64,000 nt of DNA from HyVt-105 sp049975425 (GCA_049975425.1 JBNGDI010000015.1:1-64000), one strand, 5' to 3'; positions 33,657 to 43,218 are shown, counted from the stretch's first letter. Made by a program: numbers and translations. The notes: generated from the sequence alone by a model not told the origin.

Positions 33657-36119
33657 ATGGCCTCTTACCAGCTCAATGAGATCAACCGCATTACGGGAGG
33701 CACACTGACCGGTGACGGGAGCCGGATCATCCGCTGGGTGGTGACAGATACCCGCCAGGTGGTGATGCCCGGAGATTCGGTATTTGTTGCCATAAGCGGA
33801 ATGAGGGCTGACGGACATGCCTACCTGGAAGCTGCCTATAAGCAGGGTATCAGGAACTTTATGGTTCGTACGGGATTTCAGATCCCCTCCTGGGAAGGGG
33901 CTGCCTGGGTGAGTGTGGAAGACCCCCTTACGGCCCTGCAGCAGATGGCCGGTCACCATCGCCGGCAGTTTCCCCATCCGGTGCTTGCCATTACCGGAAG
34001 CAACGGTAAAACCATTCTGAAAGAATGGTTGTTCCAGGTGCTTCAGGAAAAGATACGCCTGGTGAGGAGCCCGCGTAGCTATAATTCACAGATCGGGGTC
34101 CCTCTGTCGGTCTGGATGCTTGAGCCCGCCCACCGGATGGGTATCTTTGAGGCGGGTATTTCCCGGCCGGGTGAAATGAGCCGTTTGGCCGGTATACTGC
34201 GCCCCGACTATGGAATCATTACCAATGTGCTGGAAGCGCATCAGGAAAATTTTTCCTCCATGGAAGAAAAGATCATGGAAAAACTGAAACTGTTCCGGGG
34301 AAGTACTGCCCTGCTTTTCTGCGCCGATCACGAGCACATTGTGCAGGCACTGGAAAAGAGCCCCTTGCTGACGGAAGGCCAAAAGATCACCTGGTCGATG
34401 AAGGGCAGAGCCGATTTGCAGATCACCTCGGTAGACAGCCGGGATCAGGTCACACGGCTGGAGGGGGTGTACCGGGGGCGCAGCGTGCATATGGTCATCC
34501 CTTTTACCGACAGGGCATCGGTGGAGAATGCGGCTCATGCCTGGCTTTTTCTTCTCTGGCAGGGATATGATCCGGAATGGATTGCCAGGCGTATGGAAAA
34601 ACTGGTCCCCGTAGCCATGCGTCTGGAGCTGAAAAAGGGGATCAACCGCTGTACCCTGGTTAATGACAGTTATAATTCCGATGTGGTATCCCTGCAGGTG
34701 GGGCTGGAGTATCTTTCCCGCCAGAACCAGCACGGAAAACGAACACTGATTCTTTCTGATATCCGCCAGAGCGGTGTGCCCGGCGAGACATTGTACAGGG
34801 AGGTGGCCGATATGATCGGGAAGTACGGCATCAGTTGTTTTTACGGAATCGGCCCCGACCTGCTGAAGTACCGGGACCTTTTCCCCGGAGAAAGCCGGTT
34901 TTATCTGTCAACGGAAAGTTTCCTTGCGCAGGTAAAATCCTCGATGTTTGCCGATCAGGCCGTTTTACTCAAAGGATCCCGGGAGTTCAGATTTGAGAAC
35001 ATTTCCTCTTTTCTGGAAGAGAAGGCACATCAGACTGTGCTGGAAATTGATCTCAATGCCCTGGTTCATAACCTGAATTCTTTCCGCTCCATGATCCCGG
35101 CCGGTACCCGCATCATGGTGATGGTGAAGGCATTTTCCTACGGCAGCGGATCACATGAAATAGCCGGAGTACTGCAGTTTCACCGGGCGGATTATCTTGC
35201 CGTGGCCTATACCGACGAGGCGGTTGAGCTGAGGGAAGCCGGAATCACCCTGCCCATCATGGTGATGAATCCCGAGGAGCAGGGTTTCGAGGCTATGATC
35301 CGCAACCGGCTGGAACCGGAACTGTACAGTTTCCGGGTGCTTGACAAATTTCTGGAAGTACTGGGGAAGCAGGGGGAATATCATTATCCCGTGCACATCA
35401 AACTGGATACGGGAATGCACCGCCTGGGGTTTTTGCCCCACGAAACGGAGCAGCTGGCTCACCGGCTGAAAAACACCGACCTGGTCAAGGTGGCTTCGGT
35501 CTTTTCCCACCTGGCCGGAAGCGATGATCCTGCCCTGGACGGTTTCACCAGGCAGCAGATAGACCGGTTCCGTACCCTGTCGGAAAAGGTCACCGGAGAA
35601 CTGGGTTATCCGGTTCTGAAGCATATCCTGAATTCAGGAGGGATCGAACGTTTTCCTGATGCCTGCTTTGACATGGTGAGGCTGGGGATCGGTTTATATG
35701 GGATTTCTTCACAGAATGATCATTCCCTCGAGCATGTCGGAACCCTCAGATCGGTTATCTCACAGATCAAATGGGTGGGAGAAGGTGAAACCATAGGATA
35801 CAACCGGAGAGGAAAAGCCGGCAAGGGTATGCTGGTGGGGGTGGTCCCGGTAGGGTATGCCGACGGATTGAGCAGAAAACTGGGAAACGGAAAAGGAAAA
35901 ATGCTGGTACAGGGGAAGGCCGTTCCGCTGGTAGGGGATGTATGCATGGACATGTGTATGATCGATGTAACAGGGTTGGATGCGAAGGAAGGCGATGAAG
36001 TGGTCATTTTCGGGAAACAGCTTCCGGTAAGCCGGCTGGCCGAATGGATCGGTACCATCCCTTATGAGGTTTTAACCTCCATATCATCCAGGGTGAAAAG
36101 GGTTTATTATCATGAATAA
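33657..36119 (+). CDS. murF-alr: MurF-alanine racemase fusion
   Basis: An 820-residue bifunctional protein typical of Bacteroidota. Residues 1 to about 455 are MurF, which adds D-Ala-D-Ala to UDP-MurNAc-tripeptide; its ATP loop is ITGSNGKTILKEW (about 110-122). From about 457 on it is alanine racemase, which makes D-alanine; the PLP lysine is Lys491 in VMVKAFSYGSG, and YNRRGKAGKG and PVGYADG are conserved. With ddl it covers the D-alanine branch of wall synthesis. Second in an operon behind tdk. Confidence 0.95.
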   Translation: MASYQLNEINRITGGTLTGDGSRIIRWVVTDTRQVVMPGDSVFVAISGMRADGHAYLEAAYKQGIRNFMVRTGFQIPSWEGAAWVSVEDPLTALQQMAGHHRRQFPHPVLAITGSNGKTILKEWLFQVLQEKIRLVRSPRSYNSQIGVPLSVWMLEPAHRMGIFEAGISRPGEMSRLAGILRPDYGIITNVLEAHQENFSSMEEKIMEKLKLFRGSTALLFCADHEHIVQALEKSPLLTEGQKITWSMKGRADLQITSVDSRDQVTRLEGVYRGRSVHMVIPFTDRASVENAAHAWLFLLWQGYDPEWIARRMEKLVPVAMRLELKKGINRCTLVNDSYNSDVVSLQVGLEYLSRQNQHGKRTLILSDIRQSGVPGETLYREVADMIGKYGISCFYGIGPDLLKYRDLFPGESRFYLSTESFLAQVKSSMFADQAVLLKGSREFRFENISSFLEEKAHQTVLEIDLNALVHNLNSFRSMIPAGTRIMVMVKAFSYGSGSHEIAGVLQFHRADYLAVAYTDEAVELREAGITLPIMVMNPEEQGFEAMIRNRLEPELYSFRVLDKFLEVLGKQGEYHYPVHIKLDTGMHRLGFLPHETEQLAHRLKNTDLVKVASVFSHLAGSDDPALDGFTRQQIDRFRTLSEKVTGELGYPVLKHILNSGGIERFPDACFDMVRLGIGLYGISSQNDHSLEHVGTLRSVISQIKWVGEGETIGYNRRGKAGKGMLVGVVPVGYADGLSRKLGNGKGKMLVQGKAVPLVGDVCMDMCMIDVTGLDAKEGDEVVIFGKQLPVSRLAEWIGTIPYEVLTSISSRVKRVYYHE

Positions 36120-36140
36120 CCGGTTGCATAAAGGAAAGCT

Positions 36141-38024
36141 ATGCCAGAACTTTCGGTGGTGATCATTACGTACAATGAGGAAAAGAACCTGCCCCGCTGT
36201 CTGGATTCAGTGAAAGGGGTGGCAGATGAAATTGTGGTACTGGATTCGTATTCCACCGACCGGACAGAACAGATATGCAGGGAATATGGCGCCAGATTCT
36301 TCAGGCATCCATTTCTGGGGCATGTTGAACAGAAGAACCTGGCTATCTCACTGGCACGCTACCCGAGGATTCTTTCGCTCGATGCCGATGAGGCCCTCAG
36401 TCCCCGTCTCAGGAAAAGCATTCTGGAAGCAAAGCGCCACTGGACCCACGACGGATATTATTTCAACCGGAAAGCCAATTACTGCGGGAAATGGATACGG
36501 TTCGGAAGCTGGTACCCCGACAGGAAGCTCCGGCTGTGGGACAGCCGGAAGGGGGCCTGGAGAGGATTGAATCCGCACGATCGGTTCAGTTTTTACCGCA
36601 AGGCGAAGAAAAAATTGCTGAAAGGTGATCTGCTGCATTATTCCTATTACTCGGGGGAAGAGCATCTGAAACAGGTGCGCCGTTTTTCTGATATACTGGC
36701 AGTTGCTTACTACCGCTCAGGGAAAAAGGCAGGGATTTTCAGGCGGTTCTTTCATCCGGGATGGAGGTTCTTTCGTGATTTTGTGCTGAAGCTGGGGTTT
36801 CTCGACGGAAAGGCAGGCTGGCATATAGCCCGTTATGCCATGATGGAAACCTATTTGAAATACCATAAGCTCTGGAAACTGTACCGCAGCCCGGGGCCTG
36901 ATAAACCCGGAAGGGTATGTTTATTCAATGGTATATCGAGCTGGGGTGGAGGAGAAAAATGGCATTTCGATGTAGCCCGGAAACTGCAGGCAAGGAACTA
37001 TCCCATCCTGGTTATCACCGGCTGGAAAAGCGAGTTGAACTACAGGATCAGGCAGGCCGGCCTGAATACCCTGGAAATGCGCGTTACGAATTTCAGCTTT
37101 CTGAATATTCCCAAAATGCTGCGACTGAAACGCATTTTCAGAAACCAGCAGGTAAGCACGGTGATTATCAACCAGTCGGCTGACCTGAAGCTGGCAGGAC
37201 CGGCTGCCAGAATGGCCGGGGTGGAAAGGATCATATACCGGCGGGGAAGTGCCATTCCTGTGAGGAATACTCTTTCGAACCGCTTTCTTTTTAGCCGGGT
37301 CGTTAACCGGGTAATAGCCAATTCGGAAGAAACCATGCGTACCTTACTGGAAAAAAACGGCCGGCTGATTGACCGCGAACATATCCGGGTGATATATAAC
37401 GGAATTGATCTGGATGAATACGACCGGGCTTCTGTGAAGGAGGTTTTCAGGGAAGACGGATTGCTGATGCTGGGCAATGCGGGCAGGTTGTCATACGAAA
37501 AAGGGCATCATTATCTTATAGAACTGGCCGTGAGGCTGAAAGAATTGGGCATCCCCTTTCGTATTCTGATTGCAGGTACCGGAGAACTGGAAGGCCCATT
37601 GAAAAAACGTGCCCGGAAGCAGGGGGTTGACCAGTACGTCCGTTTTCTCGGGTTTGTGGATAATATGAAAGCCTTCTACCGTTCCATTGATATTTTCCTG
37701 CTTACCTCCCTATGGGAGGGATTTGGTTATGTAATGGTGGAAGCTATGGCGGAGAAGATTCCGGTGGTGGCATTTGATGTGGGCAGTTCGTCAGAGATCG
37801 TGGTGCATGGAAAAACCGGGTATATTGTCCCCGGGAGAGATATCGGGGCGATGGCCGGCAGGGTGATTGAATTACTTCGTCATCCTGGTCTTCGCCGGCA
37901 AATGGGTGCGGAAGGAAGGAAAAGGGTGGAGGAGGTATTCCATATTTCCCGGGGTATCAGGCAGGTGGAGGATCTGCTGGTGGCCGGGAGGAAAGAAAAT
38001 GATGCTGGAAGGCGCTGGCCATAA
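36141..38024 (+). CDS. Two-domain glycosyltransferase (GT2-GT4 fusion)
   Basis: A 627-residue protein. Residues 1 to about 240 are a GT2 domain of the LPS-core WaaE/KdtX type: VVIITYNEEKNLPRCLDS, VLDSYSTDRT, LSLDADEALS, and GLNPHDRF. From about 254 a GT4 domain begins (VCLFNGISSWGGGEKWHFD), with NGIDLDEY, NAGRLSYEKGHHYLI, GFVDNMKAFYRSIDIFLLTSLWEGFGYVMVEAMA and SSEIVVHGKTGYIV. Two sugar additions, perhaps consecutive in LPS or glycolipid assembly, are inferred. The 3' end overlaps the opposing ATP-grasp-like gene by 68 bases. Confidence 0.85.
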   Translation: MPELSVVIITYNEEKNLPRCLDSVKGVADEIVVLDSYSTDRTEQICREYGARFFRHPFLGHVEQKNLAISLARYPRILSLDADEALSPRLRKSILEAKRHWTHDGYYFNRKANYCGKWIRFGSWYPDRKLRLWDSRKGAWRGLNPHDRFSFYRKAKKKLLKGDLLHYSYYSGEEHLKQVRRFSDILAVAYYRSGKKAGIFRRFFHPGWRFFRDFVLKLGFLDGKAGWHIARYAMMETYLKYHKLWKLYRSPGPDKPGRVCLFNGISSWGGGEKWHFDVARKLQARNYPILVITGWKSELNYRIRQAGLNTLEMRVTNFSFLNIPKMLRLKRIFRNQQVSTVIINQSADLKLAGPAARMAGVERIIYRRGSAIPVRNTLSNRFLFSRVVNRVIANSEETMRTLLEKNGRLIDREHIRVIYNGIDLDEYDRASVKEVFREDGLLMLGNAGRLSYEKGHHYLIELAVRLKELGIPFRILIAGTGELEGPLKKRARKQGVDQYVRFLGFVDNMKAFYRSIDIFLLTSLWEGFGYVMVEAMAEKIPVVAFDVGSSSEIVVHGKTGYIVPGRDIGAMAGRVIELLRHPGLRRQMGAEGRKRVEEVFHISRGIRQVEDLLVAGRKENDAGRRWP

Positions 38025-38874
38025 TATGTAACACTTCCCTGCGGGTTTGCTTATCGAGGTGGGAAGGTCCTGTGGGAGTGTTGTTGGCATCTACAATGTA
38101 GATCCTTCCGTCGTCGCGGTTTCTTAAAATATCCAGTTCCCCGTATTCCAGGCCGATGCGCCGGGCAAATTTTCTGATGAGTTCCAGTTCACGGTCAGAA
38201 AATACCCTTTCGGGAGGTACAATTTCGGTGTTTTTATTCAGATGCGGGAATTTCAGATAACTTCCGAAACGGTTGTCCACCGGTTTGTATTTCAGATAGG
38301 CCAGAGGGATTTCATCTTCAAATACCGGTATTCTGATGTCTTCCACAATCCCCGGTTCGCACTCGTTATTGATCAGTATCTGATATACGGTATCGGGCTC
38401 AACAGAAGTAACGGGACATTCGACAACCTGCCCGTCGTGCAGGGCATTCAGGTTGCTCTTCCTGACACAGAGCCCCCGGAACCGGAGCGGGTCGATCATG
38501 GTCCGGTAACCGAAAATTTCCTGATGCACATCGTCGATGAAACGTTTGCTGATATCTCTGCAATGGTAATTGATGACGGGCTGGCGGGCATGGATATCTT
38601 TCAGCAGGGGTATTTCCTGCCGGTAGGTTTCGGTTTCCCAGTGAATGGCCCGGGCGAATTTCTGCCGCGGATTGTTGGTGCGGTTGTATTTCAGAACGCC
38701 CATCAGTTTGTATAATACCGAACGCTTGCTCGGGTAGGAAGGGTAAAACAGGAAAGTTTTGACGGTATACCCGTTCTGAAAATAAAGCTTCAGGAACCTG
38801 ATCCTGTAAATACAATCTTCCAGGAGCCGCTTGGGCAGCGGTACTCCCTTACGGTATCGGTTGATAATGCACAT
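37957..38874 (-). CDS. ATP-grasp-like protein of unknown function
   Basis: A roughly 305-residue protein. The C-terminal LEYGELDILRNRDDGRIYIVDANNTPTGP block has the metal-binding Asp/Asn arrangement of ATP-grasp enzymes, but the N-terminal part (RLLEDCIYRIRFLKLYF, and TVKTFLFYPSYPSKRSVLYK) is not recognised. It probably ligates or phosphorylates a small metabolite or peptide. The ATG at 38874 is preferred; a GTG at 38904 would overlap the upstream Crp/Fnr gene by 14 bases. The pair is thus likely cotranscribed. Confidence 0.6.
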   Translation of the reverse strand: MCIINRYRKGVPLPKRLLEDCIYRIRFLKLYFQNGYTVKTFLFYPSYPSKRSVLYKLMGVLKYNRTNNPRQKFARAIHWETETYRQEIPLLKDIHARQPVINYHCRDISKRFIDDVHQEIFGYRTMIDPLRFRGLCVRKSNLNALHDGQVVECPVTSVEPDTVYQILINNECEPGIVEDIRIPVFEDEIPLAYLKYKPVDNRFGSYLKFPHLNKNTEIVPPERVFSDRELELIRKFARRIGLEYGELDILRNRDDGRIYIVDANNTPTGPSHLDKQTRREVLHIMASAFQHHFLSSRPPADPPPA

Positions 38875-38890
38875 GCCGGGACGGCGATCC

Positions 38891-39592
38891 TTAACCCAGT
38901 TCACTGATCCTTTCCAGCTTTTTCAGATCAAGGATCTTGATTTTTCTGCCATCAATATCGATCACGTTCTCACTGGCGAAAGTAGACAGGGTACGGATGG
39001 CATTGGAAGTGGTCATATTGGACAGATTGGCAATGTCCTCGCGGGACAGGTATACCTTGATGGTCATATTGTCTTCTTCGAAACCATAGGTATCTTTGAG
39101 GAAAAGTAACGACTCGGCCAGTCTTCCCCTGATGTGTTTCTGGGTAAGGGATACCGTGCGGGTATTGGAGAACCCCAGCTCGGTGGCCATTTTCTTTATG
39201 ATACTCAGTGCCAGCTCGTTATTGCTTTTCAGTACTTTGTAGAGACTTTCCTTTTCAATCAGGCAGATGGTGGAATCTTCCAGGGCAACCGATGTCCCGT
39301 TGTAATTTTCACCAGCGAAAAGGGCACGGTATCCTATAAAGCCACCGGGTTTCACCATTCTGACGATCTGTTCCCTTCCCCCGACTCCTTCCTTGAAAAT
39401 TTTGACCTTGCCCGAGGCCAGGCTCAGCAAACCGGCCGGCTTATCGCCTTCCTTATAGATAAGCTCTCCCTTTTTGTAGTGGGTGCATGTCATGGATTGA
39501 TAAATGATGTCCCTTTCTTCATCGTTCAGAAGGCTGAAAATGGACTTGGGATCATCCAGTAACCTTACGATTGTTTGGTCCATCTCTGTCAT
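38891..39592 (-). CDS. Crp/Fnr-family transcriptional regulator
   Basis: A 233-residue regulator with an N-terminal cyclic-nucleotide-binding-like beta roll (about 20-135) and a C-terminal winged helix with YLSREDIANLSNMTTSNAIRTLSTF. The cysteine set that holds the Fnr [4Fe-4S] cluster is absent, so it is not a classical oxygen-sensing Fnr. The ATG at 39592 gives the expected length; the longer frame upstream has no support. Ligand and targets unknown; the neighbouring ATP-grasp gene is one candidate. Confidence 0.88.
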   Translation of the reverse strand: MTEMDQTIVRLLDDPKSIFSLLNDEERDIIYQSMTCTHYKKGELIYKEGDKPAGLLSLASGKVKIFKEGVGGREQIVRMVKPGGFIGYRALFAGENYNGTSVALEDSTICLIEKESLYKVLKSNNELALSIIKKMATELGFSNTRTVSLTQKHIRGRLAESLLFLKDTYGFEEDNMTIKVYLSREDIANLSNMTTSNAIRTLSTFASENVIDIDGRKIKILDLKKLERISELG

Positions 39593-39623
39593 TATACCAG
39601 GTAATTTTGTGTTTAAAAACATA

Positions 39624-39631
39624 CAAATGTA
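39624..39631 (-). promoter_or_regulatory. TAnnTTTG promoter element for the Crp/Fnr gene
   Basis: TACATTTG on the minus strand, 31 bases before the ATG at 39592, in an AT-rich gap behind nadE. This suggests the regulator has its own promoter. Confidence 0.4.
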
Positions 39632-39674
39632 TAATTTTTTTATGGTTAAACAGTTATTAAAGTTCTTTTGCTTT

Positions 39675-41339
39675 CTATTTATCGTCCCAAATGTATCTGG
39701 CCGACAGGGGAATTCTTCTTCCAAACCCGAATGCCTTGGATGAGATCCGGAGAATGGGAGGAGCCTGGTACCTTTTGTGTTCGCTTCGATTGACAAGCCT
39801 GGTGATTCTTCTGACCAGTTCCCTGTCGAATCCGGCCTTTACAATCTCCCGGGGAGAAGACTGCTGTTCAATGAAGTGATAGAGCACCTGGTCCAGTAAC
39901 CCGTACGGGGGTAATGAATCCGTGTCTTTCTGGTTTTCCCTCAGTTCGGCCGAAGGGGGCTTGCCGATAACCGTTCGGGGAATGATTTCGCCGTTGCGGT
40001 TGATATACCGGGCCAGCTTATAAACATCGGTTTTGTACACGTCGCCCAGTACCGATAATCCGCCGCACATATCCCCGTAAAGGGTGCCGTATCCCACGGC
40101 TGCTTCGCTCTTGTTGGAGGTATTCAGCAAAATATAACCGAATTTGTTGGCCAGGGCCATGAGCAGCACAGCCCTGATGCGTGCCTGAATATTCTCTTCG
40201 GTTGCATCAGCAGGCATTCCTTTAAAAACGGGGGTCAGCAGTTCTTCAAAATCCCTGAATATTTTCTCAATGGAAAGCGTGTTTCCGGTAACTTTCAGGT
40301 TTTCCACCAGCTTCCCGGCATCGGAAAGGGATTGTTCTGAGGTATACCGTGAAGGCAAAATCAGCACATTGACATTTTCGGGTCCCAGAGCCTCTGCTGC
40401 TATGGCCAGCACCACGGCCGAGTCGATACCGCCCGAGAGTCCCAGGATGGCTTTTTTCAGGCCGTTTTTCACGAAATAATCGCGGATACCCAGTACCAGC
40501 GCCTGATGGATAAGGGGAACGGGGTCTTCTTCCATTATTTCCAGGGGGGTTAGTCCCAGGGTTTGTTCCCAGTCAAGATGCCGGATGTCTTCCCTGAAAC
40601 GGGCCAGTTCCGTTACCGGTTGGCCGTGTTCGTTAACCACCAGCGAGGCCCCCTCAAAGATCAGTTCCGTCTGGGCTCCGGTCTGGTTGACATAAATTAC
40701 CGGAATGCCGTACTGACGCGATTTACTGATGAAAATTTCGCGTTTTGCCCTTATTTTACGGTAGGAGAAAGGAGAGGCTGCCATGTTTATTATGAGGCCG
40801 GGGGCGAATGCCGTCAGTTTTTCCATGGGCGACACGGGGTAAAGCCGGTTTTTACCGAATACCTGCTCCACAGGCTGGTTGTCCCACAGGTCTTCACAGA
40901 TGGTAACCGCAATACGCATTCCCTTGAAATCCAGAATATTGAACCGGGTGTTGGGTTCAAAGTACCGGTATTCATCGAATATGTCATAGGTAGGAAGCAG
41001 GGTTTTATGAAAAACCTGTTTTATTTCCCCCTGATAAAGAAAATAAGCCGAATTGAAAAGGTTTTTTCCGGCAGGAGCAGGGTTATGGGTAGGTGCGCCC
41101 ACCAGGACACCGACGTGTCCGGTGGCCCTGGCAATTTTGTTTATTTCTTCCTGGCTACGGTCAATGAATTCCTTTCTTTCCAGCAGGTCGAGGGGAGGAT
41201 AACCGCACACGGCCATTTCGGGAAAGATGACCAGGTCGGATCCTGCGGAAACCGCTTCCCGGATCACTTCCAGGATTTTCCTGGTGTTCCGGGGAAAATT
41301 CCCGATGTGCGGATTGATCTGTGCCAGTGTAATCTTCAT
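39675..41339 (-). CDS. nadE: Glutamine-hydrolysing NAD+ synthetase
   Basis: A 554-residue enzyme making NAD+ from deamido-NAD+. The N-terminal nitrilase-like glutaminase has the Glu-Lys-Cys triad, with Glu in FPEMAVCGYPP, Lys in HKTLLPTYDIFDEYRYF and Cys in TICEDLWDN. The C-terminal synthetase starts near residue 290 with LGLSGGIDSAVVLAIA, and NTSNKSEAAVGYGTLYGDMCGG is conserved. Two bases separate it from the barrel protein upstream. Confidence 0.94.
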   Translation of the reverse strand: MKITLAQINPHIGNFPRNTRKILEVIREAVSAGSDLVIFPEMAVCGYPPLDLLERKEFIDRSQEEINKIARATGHVGVLVGAPTHNPAPAGKNLFNSAYFLYQGEIKQVFHKTLLPTYDIFDEYRYFEPNTRFNILDFKGMRIAVTICEDLWDNQPVEQVFGKNRLYPVSPMEKLTAFAPGLIINMAASPFSYRKIRAKREIFISKSRQYGIPVIYVNQTGAQTELIFEGASLVVNEHGQPVTELARFREDIRHLDWEQTLGLTPLEIMEEDPVPLIHQALVLGIRDYFVKNGLKKAILGLSGGIDSAVVLAIAAEALGPENVNVLILPSRYTSEQSLSDAGKLVENLKVTGNTLSIEKIFRDFEELLTPVFKGMPADATEENIQARIRAVLLMALANKFGYILLNTSNKSEAAVGYGTLYGDMCGGLSVLGDVYKTDVYKLARYINRNGEIIPRTVIGKPPSAELRENQKDTDSLPPYGLLDQVLYHFIEQQSSPREIVKAGFDRELVRRITRLVNRSEHKRYQAPPILRISSKAFGFGRRIPLSARYIWDDK

Positions 41340-41341
41340 GC

Positions 41342-42007
41342 TCAGAAAAGTATTCCTGCCCTGATCGCTATGTTTTTATCATAGGTTTGTTCATATTCTC
41401 TTGTGGTGAGGGGTGTGATCCCTCCATGGAAAACCAGCCCGATTATCAGGGCGGTATTTCCTCCCAGGTTGTATTCCGCACCTCCTCCCACCTGATAGCC
41501 CAGGTTCAGCCAGGGAATCTCTTCACGTATATCAGCATTCACCAGCGATTCGGGTTCACCTTTTGCTTCGGCTTTGATGCGAAAGCGTGGCACCATCCCG
41601 AAAGTGAAATAGAATGTGGTGTAGCCTATTTCGTCGGTCTTGAATTTCAATCCCAGGGGAATACCAATCTGCTGGATACCTTGTACCAGAGGGATTCCTG
41701 CCGGAAGGGTATCGGTTCCCAGGCTGGTACGTACGGGAATGGTATCGGCAAACAACAGCCGGCCTCCCGATTGCTGAATAAAGATCCCGGTATGGAAAGC
41801 ATAACGGCAGGCAAAAAACCGGTCAATATCCAGTCCTCCTCTGATTCCGAGCCTGATGCCGTCGTTGTCGGCTTTCTGGCCTGTACTGAACCAGCTTACC
41901 ATTGGGTCGACATGGATCCCGAAGGTAGTCCTCTGTGCCCTGACCGGGCAGATGAAAATCCATAAAACCATCCATACGGGCAGCAGCCTGAGCAGGGTCT
42001 TTTTCAT
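41342..42007 (-). CDS. Outer membrane beta-barrel protein (PorT-like)
   Basis: A 221-residue protein with a signal peptide ending around PVRAQ (residues 21-25) and alternating amphipathic strands ending in Phe, as in 8-strand OmpA-like barrels. Size and features resemble the PorT family, a T9SS component, but I cannot tell PorT itself from the many generic family members. First gene of a leftward unit with nadE, and divergent from gldB. Confidence 0.65.
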   Translation of the reverse strand: MKKTLLRLLPVWMVLWIFICPVRAQRTTFGIHVDPMVSWFSTGQKADNDGIRLGIRGGLDIDRFFACRYAFHTGIFIQQSGGRLLFADTIPVRTSLGTDTLPAGIPLVQGIQQIGIPLGLKFKTDEIGYTTFYFTFGMVPRFRIKAEAKGEPESLVNADIREEIPWLNLGYQVGGGAEYNLGGNTALIIGLVFHGGITPLTTREYEQTYDKNIAIRAGILF

Positions 42008-42150
42008 GACAACGGGCGCTAAGGATATGGTACAAAAATATAAAAATAGTGATTGTTCCGGAACCGGCAGGTTCGGTTTGTGGCATAATGAGCATGAAAG
42101 GATATTCTTTTTACATTTGTTCAGCCGGCGAACATCTAACTCAAACAGGA

Positions 42151-43152
42151 ATGAAGAAAATAGCTGCAATGATTTTGATCATGTTTGTTATGGCTGCCGC
42201 CTGCAAACGGAACCGGTTGAAAGTTGACATATCAGGGATTGATCTGGAGTTGAAAATCGACCGGTTTGAACGGGTCCTGTTTTCCATACCCCCCGACAGC
42301 CTGGAGGAGGAGCTGCCCGGCCTGTCGACGCGGTACGGAAGGTTTTTGGACCGTTTCAGTACAGTGATCAATATCGGACTGCCCGGAGATCCTGGTTATC
42401 CGGAGTATCTGCGATTATTCGTAACCGATTCCTTGGTGCGTGAAGTATACTGCGCGGTGGAAAACACGTTCCCTGATCTTTCATGGCATGAAGAGGTCCT
42501 GGGGAATGCATTCAGACATTATCTTTATTATTTTCCCGACCGCGAGGTCCCTGAGGTATTCAGTTATATTTCGGGCTTTAATCATTCACTGATTATCGAC
42601 CGGGGTATTCTGGGTATCGGTCTGGACAAGTATCTGGGAAGGGATACCGAATATTACTCCATGCTGGGCCTGCCCCGGTACATGCGTGACAGGATGGAAC
42701 CGCAGCATATTCCGTTCGACTGCATGTATTACTGGGCATCCACCGAGTTTCCTTTTCGTGATTCCATAAACAATGTGTTATGCAACATGGTATACCAGGG
42801 TCAGTTGCTCTATTTCACCGAAGCCATGTTTCCCACGGAGCCTGATTCGCTGATTATCGGATATTCTCCGGCGCAGGTGGAATGGGTGAAGGAAAATGAG
42901 GGGGCCATGTACACCTATCTGGTGGAAAACCGGTTGTTGTTTGACCAGAGCTCCCTGACCATTTCCAAGCTGGTGAATGATGCTCCGTTCACTCAGTATT
43001 TTTCAACCGAATCACCCGGGCGCACCGGTGCCTGGCTGGGCTGGCAGATTGTCAGGTCGTATATGAAAAACCATTCAGGGATCAGCCTCTCTGAGCTGAT
43101 GGCCGACACCGATTACCAGCAGATTTTTTCCCGGTCGGGTTATCATCCCTGA
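42151..43152 (+). CDS. gldB: Gliding motility lipoprotein GldB
   Basis: A 333-residue lipoprotein with lipobox AAAC (Cys18). The first part, DISGIDLELKIDRFERVLF, and the closing ESPGRTGAWLGWQIVRSYM are hallmarks of GldB. GldB is essential for gliding in Flavobacterium and is widely kept in Bacteroidota lacking gliding, so a role in T9SS or envelope integrity is assumed. gldC, the usual next gene in flavobacteria, is absent; nadE is close by as in those clusters. Confidence 0.9.
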   Translation: MKKIAAMILIMFVMAAACKRNRLKVDISGIDLELKIDRFERVLFSIPPDSLEEELPGLSTRYGRFLDRFSTVINIGLPGDPGYPEYLRLFVTDSLVREVYCAVENTFPDLSWHEEVLGNAFRHYLYYFPDREVPEVFSYISGFNHSLIIDRGILGIGLDKYLGRDTEYYSMLGLPRYMRDRMEPQHIPFDCMYYWASTEFPFRDSINNVLCNMVYQGQLLYFTEAMFPTEPDSLIIGYSPAQVEWVKENEGAMYTYLVENRLLFDQSSLTISKLVNDAPFTQYFSTESPGRTGAWLGWQIVRSYMKNHSGISLSELMADTDYQQIFSRSGYHP

Positions 43153-43175
43153 TGGTTCACCTGAGGGAATAAAAA

Positions 43176-43203
43176 AAGCTGCTCCGGAGAGCAGCTTCTT
43201 TTA
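43176..43203. terminator. Bidirectional terminator between gldB and ferredoxin
   Basis: AAGCTGCTC (43176-43184), loop CGGA, GAGCAGCTT (43189-43197): a perfect 9-bp stem. Seven A on the left give a strong U-tail for the leftward ferredoxin transcript; TTCTTTT on the right serves gldB. Confidence 0.85.
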
Positions 43204-43218
43204 TGGAGTTTTACCGCA

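Noticed and set aside
36141..42007. Polysaccharide or defence island
   Set aside because: Genes are housekeeping or single glycosyltransferases with no mobility genes, nucleases or composition shift.
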